Below, piece by piece: positions 26,557 through 35,000 of a stretch of 64,000 nt of DNA. Source of the stretch: a virus. Position numbers and translations under genes: made by a program. The first letter of the stretch is position 1. Each line of letters begins with the position of its first letter. The stretch spans positions 1 through 64,000 of the IMG/VR virus record IMGVR_UViG_3300042519_002574; one strand, written 5' to 3'. Under the pieces are notes generated by a model. That model made no database searches. It was given only the letters and a program-made list of their open reading frames with translations, and was not told the DNA's origin.

Positions 26557-27069
26557 TTACATTATCACTCGTTTAGTTATTTCATTAAATGTAATCTCAT
26601 AATCTTCAGTATAGTTACCAGTTCTACCATTACCAGCAGATAAAGTTAGCATACCTTTACGAACTGTAGCAGTAGCATCAGTTACTTCAGGTCGCACATA
26701 ATCAATTACAGTTACTGGAATATAGTTATTGTAACTACTAGTAACACTACTAATAGCTAGAAACTCTAGACAACGATGTACATTCCAATCATTGTTAACT
26801 ATACGTACAGTAAATCCAACTCGCACAGGTTTAGGTCTAATAAATGCGGTATTTAATGTATCTACTAATTCTGATCGTTCGGTTAATAATCTAGTATAAT
26901 TAGATGATATAACTGGAATAACTAAATAACTAACACCACTAAATGTAGCTCTATTAGTTATGCTGAATTGATCTAATATAGGTGTTTGACATTCTATATA
27001 TAGATTCTTGATTAAACTAGTTGTTGATAATTCGCAAGTCATGTTAATTAAAGTGTATAACTCCGTCAA
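26557..27069 (-). CDS. Hypothetical tail-region protein, 170 aa
   Basis: A beta-rich protein with no recognised motif, encoded just upstream of the large hub-like gene on the same strand. Typical of small baseplate or distal-tail components. It ends in ITFNEITKRVIM. Confidence 0.5.
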   Translation of the reverse strand: MTELYTLINMTCELSTTSLIKNLYIECQTPILDQFSITNRATFSGVSYLVIPVISSNYTRLLTERSELVDTLNTAFIRPKPVRVGFTVRIVNNDWNVHRCLEFLAISSVTSSYNNYIPVTVIDYVRPEVTDATATVRKGMLTLSAGNGRTGNYTEDYEITFNEITKRVIM

Positions 27070-27205
27070 TTACAAGTGTAACAAGTATGAGTAAGAAACA
27101 AGTAATAGAATTAGAATGGTTTAGTGTAGATGAGATGTGTAGATGATGATGATAGTGTAGTTATTATTGAAGATAAGTTAACTAAGTTAATAAATGAGGT
27201 AGATA
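27070..27205 (+). other. Intergenic interval with two possible tiny frames
   Basis: A 19-residue frame (27087-27146, MSKKQVIELEWFSVDEM start) and an overlapping 29-residue frame (27130-27219, VDDDDSVVIIEDKLTKLINE core) are in different frames. Together they look like a small acidic protein broken by one base, or two unrelated peptides. The variant word GTAAGAAAC occurs at the start. I would not call either with confidence. Confidence 0.25.
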
Positions 27206-27712
27206 ATGTCCGAATTTGAATGCTTCTATAAAGGTACTGATTTATATTTTACTGGAAACATTAATAACTTATCATCAACTAAGTTTGTTTATCTATTGCG
27301 TGAATTAGAATCTAATTTAAAATCATCTGCTGATAAATCAATTACTATTTATCTAGATTGTTATGGTGGATGTGTAACTAGTTCACTTAAGATGTATGAA
27401 GTTATTAAACGTAGTTCACTTAATATAACTATTATTGCAGAAGGTTATGTAGCTAGTGGTGGTACATTATTATTATGTGCAGCTACTAGTAAGTGTAGTA
27501 GTTATACAACATTTATGGTACATGAATTAAGAGGTAGTATTAAGCATGATTTAACTGGAACTAAGAATGTAATTGATTGGTGGGATAAATTAGAGTCATA
27601 TTGTATGGAGTGTTATAAAGACACTAAGTTAACTAGCAATATGATGTTGAAAGATACATATTTAACTGCACAACAAGCTTTAGAATTAGGACTTATTAGT
27701 GAAATTATATGA
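27206..27712 (+). CDS. ClpP-like serine protease (S14/crotonase fold)
   Basis: A 168-residue protein with the ClpP layout: IYLDCYGGCVTSSLKMYEVI (the oxyanion glycine strand), EGYVASGGTLLLCAA with the candidate nucleophile Ser, and TTFMVHELRG with the catalytic His; the acidic residue is probably in the later helix. ClpP-like proteins act in phages either as prohead proteases or as host-type proteolysis subunits. A separate prohead-protease candidate is encoded at 55211, so this one may act elsewhere. It heads an operon of ATGA-coupled genes. Confidence 0.75.
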   Translation: MSEFECFYKGTDLYFTGNINNLSSTKFVYLLRELESNLKSSADKSITIYLDCYGGCVTSSLKMYEVIKRSSLNITIIAEGYVASGGTLLLCAATSKCSSYTTFMVHELRGSIKHDLTGTKNVIDWWDKLESYCMECYKDTKLTSNMMLKDTYLTAQQALELGLISEII

Positions 27713-28182
27713 ACTTAAATGAATACTCAACTTGGTTAATTGAATTTAGTAATAAGTATGCAATTGCAGATGAGCGAAGCAAATTAACTGTTTATATTGC
27801 AGGATTAATAGAGGAACTTAATGAATACAATTTAGCAGATACTGTTGAAGGTAAGAAAAAAGAGTTAGGTGATTTACTAGCTTATTTAGTATTAGCATTA
27901 AATAAAGTAGGATTTCCGCTATTAGCATTATCTAATAAGTTTGATACTGAGTTAACTATAAGTCAATTATCAATGCAATTAGCGGGATTTCTCAAGAGGT
28001 TATATAGAGGTGACGTAGTTATAACTGATTGTGTATTTATATTGATTAGTTATCATGACTTTATAATTGCTCAACTAACTACACTTAATTTAACTACAGA
28101 AGAGTTAATTGAGATTAACGTAGCTAAGTTAACTAAACGTGATGTAAACAACACATTAAAAGGTAGTGGTGACAATAGATGA
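27709..28182 (+). CDS. MazG-like pyrophosphohydrolase 2
   Basis: Contains LIEELNEYNLAD and KKKELGDLLAYLVLAL, the E-E-x-x-E and E-x-x-D metal ligands of the MazG fold, and ends GSGDNR as in nucleoside triphosphate pyrophosphohydrolases. It overlaps the protease gene by 4 nt. Encoding two MazG-like enzymes in one phage suggests separate substrates (compare 999-1280). The GTAAGAAAAAAG word at 27851 encodes its GKKKE residues. Confidence 0.7.
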   Translation: MNLNEYSTWLIEFSNKYAIADERSKLTVYIAGLIEELNEYNLADTVEGKKKELGDLLAYLVLALNKVGFPLLALSNKFDTELTISQLSMQLAGFLKRLYRGDVVITDCVFILISYHDFIIAQLTTLNLTTEELIEINVAKLTKRDVNNTLKGSGDNR

Positions 28183-28718
28183 ATAAGATTAAAGAAGCAT
28201 TAGCTAACAGAAGATTATCTACATTTGCAGCAACTACAGTTACTAATACTCCTAATGTAACTAGTTTATTAATTAGTCCTGAGATCCGCACCCATTCTGT
28301 AACTAAGTTAAGTGAGTTACTTAATCTACTGTTTGATTTACGTAACTTAACTAGAATAAGTCATTGGAACATTAAAGGTATGAACTTTAAAGCAGTTCAT
28401 AGTATGTTAGATGATATTCAAAGTGAGTTAGATAGTTATGTTGATGTTATTGCTGAAGTTATAGTAGCATTTGGAGGTAATGCTACTATTAGTTGTAATA
28501 CAACTGAGTTATCTAACGTTGATATTATCAGTTGTTGTAGTGATAGTAATGAATGTCTCACTAAACTAGCTACTCTATTTTCTTACGTTATTAAAGAAGT
28601 TACTGATTGTAGTAATGATTTAGATGATAATGGTGATAGAGTTAATGCTAATACATTATTAGAATTAGCAGCTACGTTAATTAAGTTTGTTTATTTAATA
28701 GAGAAGCACTTGCAATGA
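28179..28718 (+). CDS. Dps/ferritin-like protein
   Basis: Residues 55-100 show the Dps ferroxidase signature: LTRISHWNIKGMNFKAVHSML, then DDIQSELDSYVDVIAEVIVAFGG. Dps proteins form 12-mers that bind DNA and oxidise iron, protecting DNA from peroxide. The N-terminal 35 residues are Ser/Thr rich and may be disordered. In a phage of a photosynthetic host a peroxide-protective role is plausible, but this is inference. ATGA overlaps on both sides. Confidence 0.8.
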   Translation: MNKIKEALANRRLSTFAATTVTNTPNVTSLLISPEIRTHSVTKLSELLNLLFDLRNLTRISHWNIKGMNFKAVHSMLDDIQSELDSYVDVIAEVIVAFGGNATISCNTTELSNVDIISCCSDSNECLTKLATLFSYVIKEVTDCSNDLDDNGDRVNANTLLELAATLIKFVYLIEKHLQ

Positions 28719-28894
28719 TTGAACAATATGATGTTAAATTTAACTATCTTAAATCAGATGGACATTGGTGTATTGGTGCTAATGAGTTAGTTAATGTAAC
28801 TGTTAATCGTGAGAAGTGTAATCATCAGTTAGCTGGTAATGTAATTAAAAGTAGATATGTTAACTGTGAGATAGTTAGAGTTAGTTACGTATGA
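28715..28894 (+). CDS. Small hypothetical protein, 59 aa
   Basis: ATGA-coupled to the Dps-like gene. A compact protein with beta-prone ends (KFNYLKSDGHWCIGANELVN) and three cysteines. Function unknown; coupling on both sides supports that it is real. Confidence 0.55.
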   Translation: MIEQYDVKFNYLKSDGHWCIGANELVNVTVNREKCNHQLAGNVIKSRYVNCEIVRVSYV

Positions 28895-28962
28895 GATATA
28901 ATGGCATATCTAGATTAGTTTATCTATTGTTAATGGCGAAGCTTAACAGACGAGATAAATAA
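28891..28962 (+). CDS. Possible 23-aa peptide
   Basis: ATGA-coupled to the previous gene. It encodes a short basic peptide (GISRLVYLLLMAKLNRRDK) that could form an amphipathic helix. It ends six bases before the operon terminator. Coding status is uncertain. Confidence 0.35.
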   Translation: MRYNGISRLVYLLLMAKLNRRDK

Positions 28963-28968
28963 CATACT

Positions 28969-29004
28969 AATAAATCCACTAACTTAATTGCTAGTGGATT
29001 TATT
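28969..29004. terminator. Bidirectional terminator
   Basis: A 13-bp perfect stem (AATAAATCCACTA and TAGTGGATTTATT, 10-nt loop) followed by TTT on the right and preceded by an A-rich region. It separates the + operon from the - strand genes that follow. Confidence 0.85.
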
Positions 29005-29008
29005 TTAT

Positions 29009-29143
29009 CTATTTAAATACTTCTTTAACTAACTTAGGATCTGCTAATGGATTATTAAAGTAACCTATTAACTTGTTATCTTTATCATATAGAGGTACTA
29101 GTTTATCTGTAACTAAAGTACCAGTTAATTTGTTGTTAATCAT
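29009..29143 (-). CDS. Small hypothetical protein, 44 aa
   Basis: A 44-residue frame with the sequence LVPLYDKDNKLIGYFNNPLA in the middle, plausible as a small folded or extended peptide. Its start lies 5 nt after the upstream gene's stop, which supports an operon with the two genes above it. Confidence 0.45.
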   Translation of the reverse strand: MINNKLTGTLVTDKLVPLYDKDNKLIGYFNNPLADPKLVKEVFK

Positions 29144-29148
29144 GTTGT

Positions 29149-29535
29149 TTAAAATAGTAAGTTATTTAACATAGTTATATCATCAATATTAACTTCATTT
29201 AAGTTATCGTTATTAATAATATAACTTTTAATTGTGTTTACTTCTACCTCATGTGATTTCATATAGATAGCTAAACATTCTAAATGAGGTTGAATGTAGT
29301 TAATTAAGTAGAGGTATTCTAACTCAATTTGAACATCATCTAATTTAACTAATTGAATTGGATCAATTACTTTACGTAACTTAAATTCATCAATTAATGT
29401 GTTTGTAACTTCCCATAAAGTTAACGTTAGTTGTTTTAGCATTACATTGTAATCTATTAATCCTAATTTGTAATGTTCAATAAATGCCGCTACTATATTA
29501 TTTTTTTTACTTAACTTAACTAATTGATTATTCAT
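29149..29535 (-). CDS. Hypothetical helical protein, 128 aa
   Basis: A Leu/Ile-rich, mostly helical protein without known motifs. It starts 4 nt downstream of the regulator paralogue 2 gene, so the two may be co-transcribed and its function may relate to that regulator. Confidence 0.5.
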   Translation of the reverse strand: MNNQLVKLSKKNNIVAAFIEHYKLGLIDYNVMLKQLTLTLWEVTNTLIDEFKLRKVIDPIQLVKLDDVQIELEYLYLINYIQPHLECLAIYMKSHEVEVNTIKSYIINNDNLNEVNIDDITMLNNLLF

Positions 29536-29538
29536 AAC

Positions 29539-30393
29539 TTAAACCCCCATTAAATTATTAAATGCCATCTCTAATATTGGAAATTCATCTGACGAATATA
29601 AACAAGTATTAGCTTGTACTTTTTTCTTACCATTAACAATACGTTTAACAAATGTACCTCTAACTGGTTCTTTATTTGTGGTTGACTTATAAGCACCACT
29701 AACTAAGTGAGCTAACTTATGTAGTGTTTTTCTATCTAATGTACAACCTTTCTCAACTTCTAACCATTTAGTTAAAGGTATTCTATCACTAGATGTTAAT
29801 GTTAAATCACTATCTAATTCTAAATAATCGTTTAATAATTTATCTACTCCTGGAATAATAGTAACTGTTGTATTTCTAAGTTGTTTATATTCAACTACTA
29901 TCTGTTGATTCTCAAGTAGTTGTTTATTATTCTCATCTACCTTTAATAGAAGTTGAGTTAATGTATTCTGAATGTCATTTAAGTTAACTGATGTTACATT
30001 ATCAGTTGGTGTAAGTTCTTTAATATAAGCATTTAAACCTTTCTGTGCTAACAAACGAAAATTAGTTTTAGCTACATCTGTTTTAACTCTAGATTCATAA
30101 GCGTAATACTCAACTATTCTAATTGCAACATCTTCCATTACTATTTTTGCACCTCGTTCTCCAGTTACTTCCGGGTTAAAAACCTTACCAGCTAAGGGTT
30201 CTAGCGATTTCGGGTATGTATTCGTTCCGGGTGCTGTTAAGCTGTTAGTAACTTGACTTATTGCTTTTCTAGTTACACCACATAATTTAGCAAGTCCTGA
30301 TAGACTAACTCCTGTAACTTTACCATCGTTAGTTACATACAATTCAATATCATCTTCACCAATATAAGATTGTGCGTAAGTTATCTCACTCAT
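29539..30393 (-). CDS. Regulator-like protein, paralogue 2 of 3
   Basis: A 284-residue paralogue of the proteins at 6349 and 44685: LYVTNDGKVTGVSLSGLAKL followed by CGVTRKAISQV (HTH-like), LEPLAGKVFNPE, RIVEYYAYESRV and LLAQKGLNAYIKELT. The C-terminal half differs from the others but keeps the LAHLVSGAYKSTTNKEP motif, so two domains are conserved. It has the best sigma-70 promoter in the window and is probably expressed early by host polymerase. Confidence 0.65.
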   Translation of the reverse strand: MSEITYAQSYIGEDDIELYVTNDGKVTGVSLSGLAKLCGVTRKAISQVTNSLTAPGTNTYPKSLEPLAGKVFNPEVTGERGAKIVMEDVAIRIVEYYAYESRVKTDVAKTNFRLLAQKGLNAYIKELTPTDNVTSVNLNDIQNTLTQLLLKVDENNKQLLENQQIVVEYKQLRNTTVTIIPGVDKLLNDYLELDSDLTLTSSDRIPLTKWLEVEKGCTLDRKTLHKLAHLVSGAYKSTTNKEPVRGTFVKRIVNGKKKVQANTCLYSSDEFPILEMAFNNLMGV

Positions 30394-30420
30394 ATTATTA
30401 ACCTTGTGACTACTGTTTAA

Positions 30421-30449
30421 AGTATAGTACCTTTATTTCAAAATGACAA
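30421..30449 (-). promoter_or_regulatory. Sigma-70 promoter for regulator paralogue 2
   Basis: On the - strand TTGTCA (30444-30449) and TATACT (30421-30426) are separated by exactly 17 bp, each matching the consensus at five of six positions. A CCTTGT ... ACAAGG inverted repeat flanks the promoter. Transcription would begin about 25-30 nt upstream of the ATG. Confidence 0.75.
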
Positions 30450-30461
30450 GGATAATAAAAA

Positions 30462-30485
30462 ACTCAAGTACGCTAATACTTGAGT
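30462..30485 (-). terminator. Rho-independent terminator after the proline tRNA
   Basis: Read on the - strand: a 9-bp perfect stem (ACTCAAGTA and TACTTGAGT, 6-nt loop) followed by TTTTTATT. It lies 26 nt downstream of the tRNA and just before the paralogue 2 promoter, insulating the two units. Confidence 0.85.
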
Positions 30486-30511
30486 TAGGAGGCAATATAT
30501 GTCACAAACAA

Positions 30512-30585
30512 TCCAAACCGAAAGAATTGAACTTTCATGATGTCCTCTTCCCAAAAGAGGCGGCTTACCATTAGCCCAGGCTTGG
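30512..30585 (-). tRNA. tRNA-Pro (anticodon UGG)
   Basis: A 74-nt cloverleaf can be folded by hand on the - strand. The acceptor stem CCAAGCC/GGTTTGG has one G-T pair. U8, a 4-bp D stem (GGCT/AGCC) with GG in the loop, an anticodon stem CCTCT/AGAGG with loop TTTGGGA (anticodon TGG), and a T stem GAAAG/CTTTC with loop TTCAATT all follow. The variable region is slightly long (7 nt). CCA is not encoded. It would read CCA and other proline codons by wobble. Confidence 0.88.
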
Positions 30586-30741
30586 TTGGAGAGTTATCCT
30601 TAATGTTTCACCGACTAACAGTTATGATAACTTGATAACTCTTTGAGTTAGTAATTAACTCCTAGTAATATCATAACGTAGGGTCGGATATTCTGCTAGT
30701 ATATCAAGGAGTACCTACGTCTAACATTAGTTACTATAACT
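30586..30741 (-). other. Leader-like noncoding region upstream of the tRNA
   Basis: No convincing gene. It holds a 9-bp inverted repeat (AGAGTTATC at 30590-30598 and GATAACTCT at 30634-30642), which could be a processing or regulatory structure for the tRNA transcript. No group I intron core or second tRNA could be built here. Confidence 0.35.
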
Positions 30742-31365
30742 CTATTCTTCAACTTTGTCAATATGATAAAAATAATTATCTGTATTCTCAGTTACCCATT
30801 TATCTTGATTCTCGCACTTCCAATTATGAGTATTAATCTTATAACCAGGAAACTCAGTTAATGGTTCTGTTATGAATGATGGATCACCTAACCAATAGAT
30901 ACGATTATTAGGTTGAATTGCATAACATCCATTATCTAATTTAATTAGATGTCCACATTTATAATCACTAGCTTCTTCTGCCCAATCACCACCTATCCAA
31001 TCAATAGTAAATACATATTCACCTTGATACCAGTTCTTATCTTTAAGTAGAACCTTACATTTCATTTCCTTCAGATAATCGTAAGAAACAACTTGAGTTT
31101 GATAACTGAAACAATCCCATAATTGTAACCAATCAAGATTTAAGTTATTTGCATCAACTCTACTAACTAATGCACTAATTGGAACTCGTGCTATTTGTGC
31201 GCCACCATTAGTCATTATGTGAAATCCAATTGCACGTCCAGTTAAACTAGTTAACCCGAACACAACAACTGGAGTAAATTCACCATAACCAGATTCTAAG
31301 TTAAATAGATATTCATTGCGAACGTAACATTTAATTAGAGGAATTGAAATACTAAATTGATACAT
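30742..31365 (-). CDS. Hypothetical protein, 207 aa
   Basis: A protein rich in aromatic residues (Trp, Tyr) and beta strands: GYGEFTPVVVFGLTSLTGRA near residue 25 and WIGGDWAEEASDYKCGHLI near residue 125. No recognised motif. It is separated from the tagged gene upstream by a copy of the iterated word near 31380. Function unknown. Confidence 0.5.
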   Translation of the reverse strand: MYQFSISIPLIKCYVRNEYLFNLESGYGEFTPVVVFGLTSLTGRAIGFHIMTNGGAQIARVPISALVSRVDANNLNLDWLQLWDCFSYQTQVVSYDYLKEMKCKVLLKDKNWYQGEYVFTIDWIGGDWAEEASDYKCGHLIKLDNGCYAIQPNNRIYWLGDPSFITEPLTEFPGYKINTHNWKCENQDKWVTENTDNYFYHIDKVEE

Positions 31366-31398
31366 GATTAGTTATCCTATTTTTCTTACGTTGTCAAA

Positions 31399-31992
31399 TT
31401 AAAAGTTATTTAAGGTTAAATAACTTGAATAATATGCTCCTTTAGATTTAAGACTTTGAACTGCTCTTTTTACTTTATTTGCTTTTAACTTCATTAGTTG
31501 TTTAGTTTGTTCTTTTTGTCTATTTGTAGTATTTAAATAATCTTTTTCAAAATCTTTAAGATGTTCTTCTCGTGTACCTTTAACGTTTTTTGTGTAAAAA
31601 TCTAATCTTTCATCATTTATAAATTGTTTTTTATGTGCTGCATCTGCACGTAAAGGGTAAGATTGTCTCATCATATTCATTTCGTCAATAGCATTATCAT
31701 TTGTTCCTAATTCATTTAATATTGCCTTCCTTCTAAGGTCTAATCTTTGTTTACTAGTTAATTTTTTTAATTCTTCTCTCGTTAACTGTGAGTAAGATAA
31801 AGGTTGATTTTTTGGAACAATAGGTTGAGTTACTGATTTACCTTTACCTTTTAATGCTAAATAACCTAATCCTCCTGCAACTGCTAATCCACCAACTCCA
31901 ATTGCAGCATTACGTAAACTTCGACTTTTACGTTTAGTTCTATCTCTACCTCTACCATAGTTACTTAAATCAACATCATTTAAAATAAACAT
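31399..31992 (-). CDS. Tagged glycine-zipper protein (tag A), 197 aa
   Basis: Begins MFILNDVDLSNYGRGRDR and continues TKRKSRS: the tag-A layout. This is followed by a glycine-rich hydrophobic segment (AIGVGGLAVAGGLGYLALKG, residues 31-50) and a charged helical C-terminal region. It is the closest tagged gene to the tape-measure gene and ends 30 nt before the ATPase-free tail genes begin. Tag and zipper suggest an internal virion protein ejected with DNA; this is inference from the family. Confidence 0.6.
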   Translation of the reverse strand: MFILNDVDLSNYGRGRDRTKRKSRSLRNAAIGVGGLAVAGGLGYLALKGKGKSVTQPIVPKNQPLSYSQLTREELKKLTSKQRLDLRRKAILNELGTNDNAIDEMNMMRQSYPLRADAAHKKQFINDERLDFYTKNVKGTREEHLKDFEKDYLNTTNRQKEQTKQLMKLKANKVKRAVQSLKSKGAYYSSYLTLNNF

Positions 31993-32035
31993 ATTTAATC
32001 ACTTATTAATTACACTTATTATATCAGTGGCTACG

Positions 32036-35000
32036 TTAGTTACCTAATTCAGTATTAACTCTACGAAGTGTTTCATGAAGTCCCTTAATCCACTTATCAC
32101 TTTCACTATTAAGTTGTTTAGAGAACTCCTTAACATCAGCATTACCTTTAACTTCAATATTAGTAGTTGGATTAAAGTTAATAACTACATCTTTATTTAA
32201 CTTACTATTACTTGATTTAGACTTACCACTATTTGAATCAAAGTTAGGTCTTTCTAAGTTGACATTACTATTAGGGTAAGAAAATAAGTTGGATAACTTC
32301 TCCTGACTGAAATTAATACGAGTGTTATCTAACTCACGTCTATCTCCTCTTAGATTATTCATTAATGCCCGATAAATGGCACGATCATCAGCAGTAGTAA
32401 ATGTAGATTTAGCAACTGCAACGGTCTTATCTTGAGTTTCATTACGTTGTTTATTATCTAATGCAGCCTTTTGAATAGTATTAGTATATCTATTTAATTC
32501 TGCTTGCTGTTCTAATATAGGACGTTCTTCTAACTTAGCTTGATATGCAAACTTCTTAGCATCTAATGTTGCTAATGATCCTTTCTTCTCTTCATCAGTT
32601 GCAGTTCTACTCTTTAATACTTTAGCTGTTTCAGCTTCTTGTACTTTAAGTTCTGCTGCTAATTTCTTTTCGGCACTCTTTTGATCTAACTCACTTTTAA
32701 TTAGAGCTAGTTCATTCATCTTAATTTGAATAGCTAATATATCACGTTCTATTTGATGTTTCTTATTAAGGTTAAGTAACTCTTGTTTAGCAGCTTGTTC
32801 TGCTAACTTACGTTTCTGATAATCACTTACTGCTAATCCTTCAGCCATCTTAAACATACGTTGTGTATTATCTTGATGCTGTTGTTCTAATTCAGCTTGT
32901 TTATTAAGAAGGTCTAATCGCATTTGGTAATTTTTAATTTGTAGATCACCAGCTAATTGCATTTTATTAGCATTAGTTTCTGCAATTGTAGCTTCTAGAT
33001 TTGCCAGTTGTGCAATCTTCTCATACCTAGCTATTTTCTCATTTTGTTTAGTTATCTCTAGATCGAGCAATCCACCTTCTCTACCTATACGTTGTCTAAT
33101 CTCTAGTTCTCTACTTGCATTACTATTAATCTCACTTTGATTACGTTTAGTTACATCTAGTAACTCATTCTGTTTAGTGATAGCTAATTGTTCTTGTTTA
33201 TTAGCATCTAATCTAATTTTAATTGCATCTATATCTTCTTTATTTCTCTTCTGTTTAATAGCTTTCTCTAACTCAAGTTGTATTAACTTACTGTTATTAT
33301 TAGCATCATTGCGCCGACTATCTAACTCTATTTGTTGTTTCTGCAATGATAATTCAATTAACTTCTGTTGATTAATTAAACTACGTTGTTCAGTAGCATC
33401 TGTAACTACACGATTAGATTCGCGCAGTTGAGCTATCTTAGTTTCAATAGCAGCACGTTTCTCAATATCGTTAGTTACTTTAAGTGAGTTAGTTAATCGC
33501 GCACTTTCATTTTCAAGTGTAGATGATGTTAACTTATTACGACTATCTATTATCTTATTCTCTTCGTTAAGTGATGCTACATTATTATCAATGGTGTTAG
33601 TTAATTCACGGTAAACTAACTTAGTTCTATTCGCGGCATTTTCAATGAGTTTACTACGTTTAGTAAACTCACGTTCTAAATTATCAGTTATTATCTTCTG
33701 ATAATCTAACTGTAGATTAAGTAATTGATTCTGTATTTCCGTCTGTTTAGTTTTATCATGTTCAACTAACTTAAGTTGTTCATTAAGAGATAGTTGTTTA
33801 TTTAATATCTCCTTTTTTCTTACCACATCTATATCTTTGATAGATTGTTCTTCAGTAGTTAAGAACTTACTTCTATTCAAAACAACTAAAGCTTGTTCTC
33901 TAGTTAACTCTAATTCACGTTTTTTAGATCGTACATTAATTGCACGTTCTAAATTAGATGTTATTAACTCTTGTTGTTGTACATCAATTCCTAGTAATTG
34001 ATTATTAATAGACTTAGTTTTCTCTAAATCATTTTTATTTAACTCTAGTTCCTGTAGTAGTTGTTTACGTTTTAAATCTAAGTTACGTTTAGTATCCTCA
34101 GCTATCTTATTGTTATATTCTTCTTCACTAATAAGACGTTTAGCTTTATCTAACTTAATTAGCTCTTGTTCTCTATCTAATGCTACTTGTTGTTGTTTAA
34201 ATCTTTCATCTAATTCAGCTTTAAGATTATCACGTTGTTGTGCAGCTAGTTGTTGTTCAAGTAACTTTAACTTAGCAGCATCTAACTTCTTCTGATCTGC
34301 ACCAGATGTAGCTTTAGTAAATTCAATTAGTTGTTTCTGATTATTAATTTCCTCTTCTAACTTAGCTGCATTTAACTTACGTATCGCAGCATTTGTTTCT
34401 CTAGTTGATGTAACTCCACTATCTAACATAGCCCGTCGAGTTTCACCTTCTAAGTTAAGTAAGTCTATTGTTACTTTACTTCCATCTCTCATGTAACCTA
34501 TAGCTTGGTTAATTCCATTAATATAATCAGTTATATTCATCTCTTGTTTATTAGTATCTAATACAGCTTTAAGTGTTTTAGCTGCTTCAGTTGCACTAGT
34601 ACCATTAACTTGATATAACTGATCAATACTACTAATAACTCCATTAACATTAGTGTCAAATTTATTAACGTAATCAGTCATATCAGTTACGTCAATTTTA
34701 ACCTTCTTATTATTAGCATCAAGATATTCACCAGTTCCATCTAATGTTGCTTTAACTTGACGACGATATTGTTCTAGATCAGTTTGCGCCAATCTAAGTC
34801 CCTTCTTCATTCTAGTTTGAAGTGCGTTAGCTCCTTGATCACCTTCTATAGTAGTGCTACCTTTTTCTATTTCCAGATTATTATCTAATACGCGCTTAAG
34901 TAATATGTTCTGTTGAGTTTGATATTCTATTCGCGCCTTATCTATCTCTTTTTTCTTACTTAATACATCTTTCAATTTATCATTAGCAGTTTCTAATATT

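Noticed and set aside
27206-27712. ClpP-like protein as the prohead protease
   Set aside because: A better-placed candidate lies upstream of scaffold and capsid at 55211, while this gene is in an operon with MazG- and Dps-like genes. It remains possible.
30586-30741. A second group I intron or second tRNA
   Set aside because: No P/Q/R/S core and no T-arm could be found, only a simple inverted repeat.
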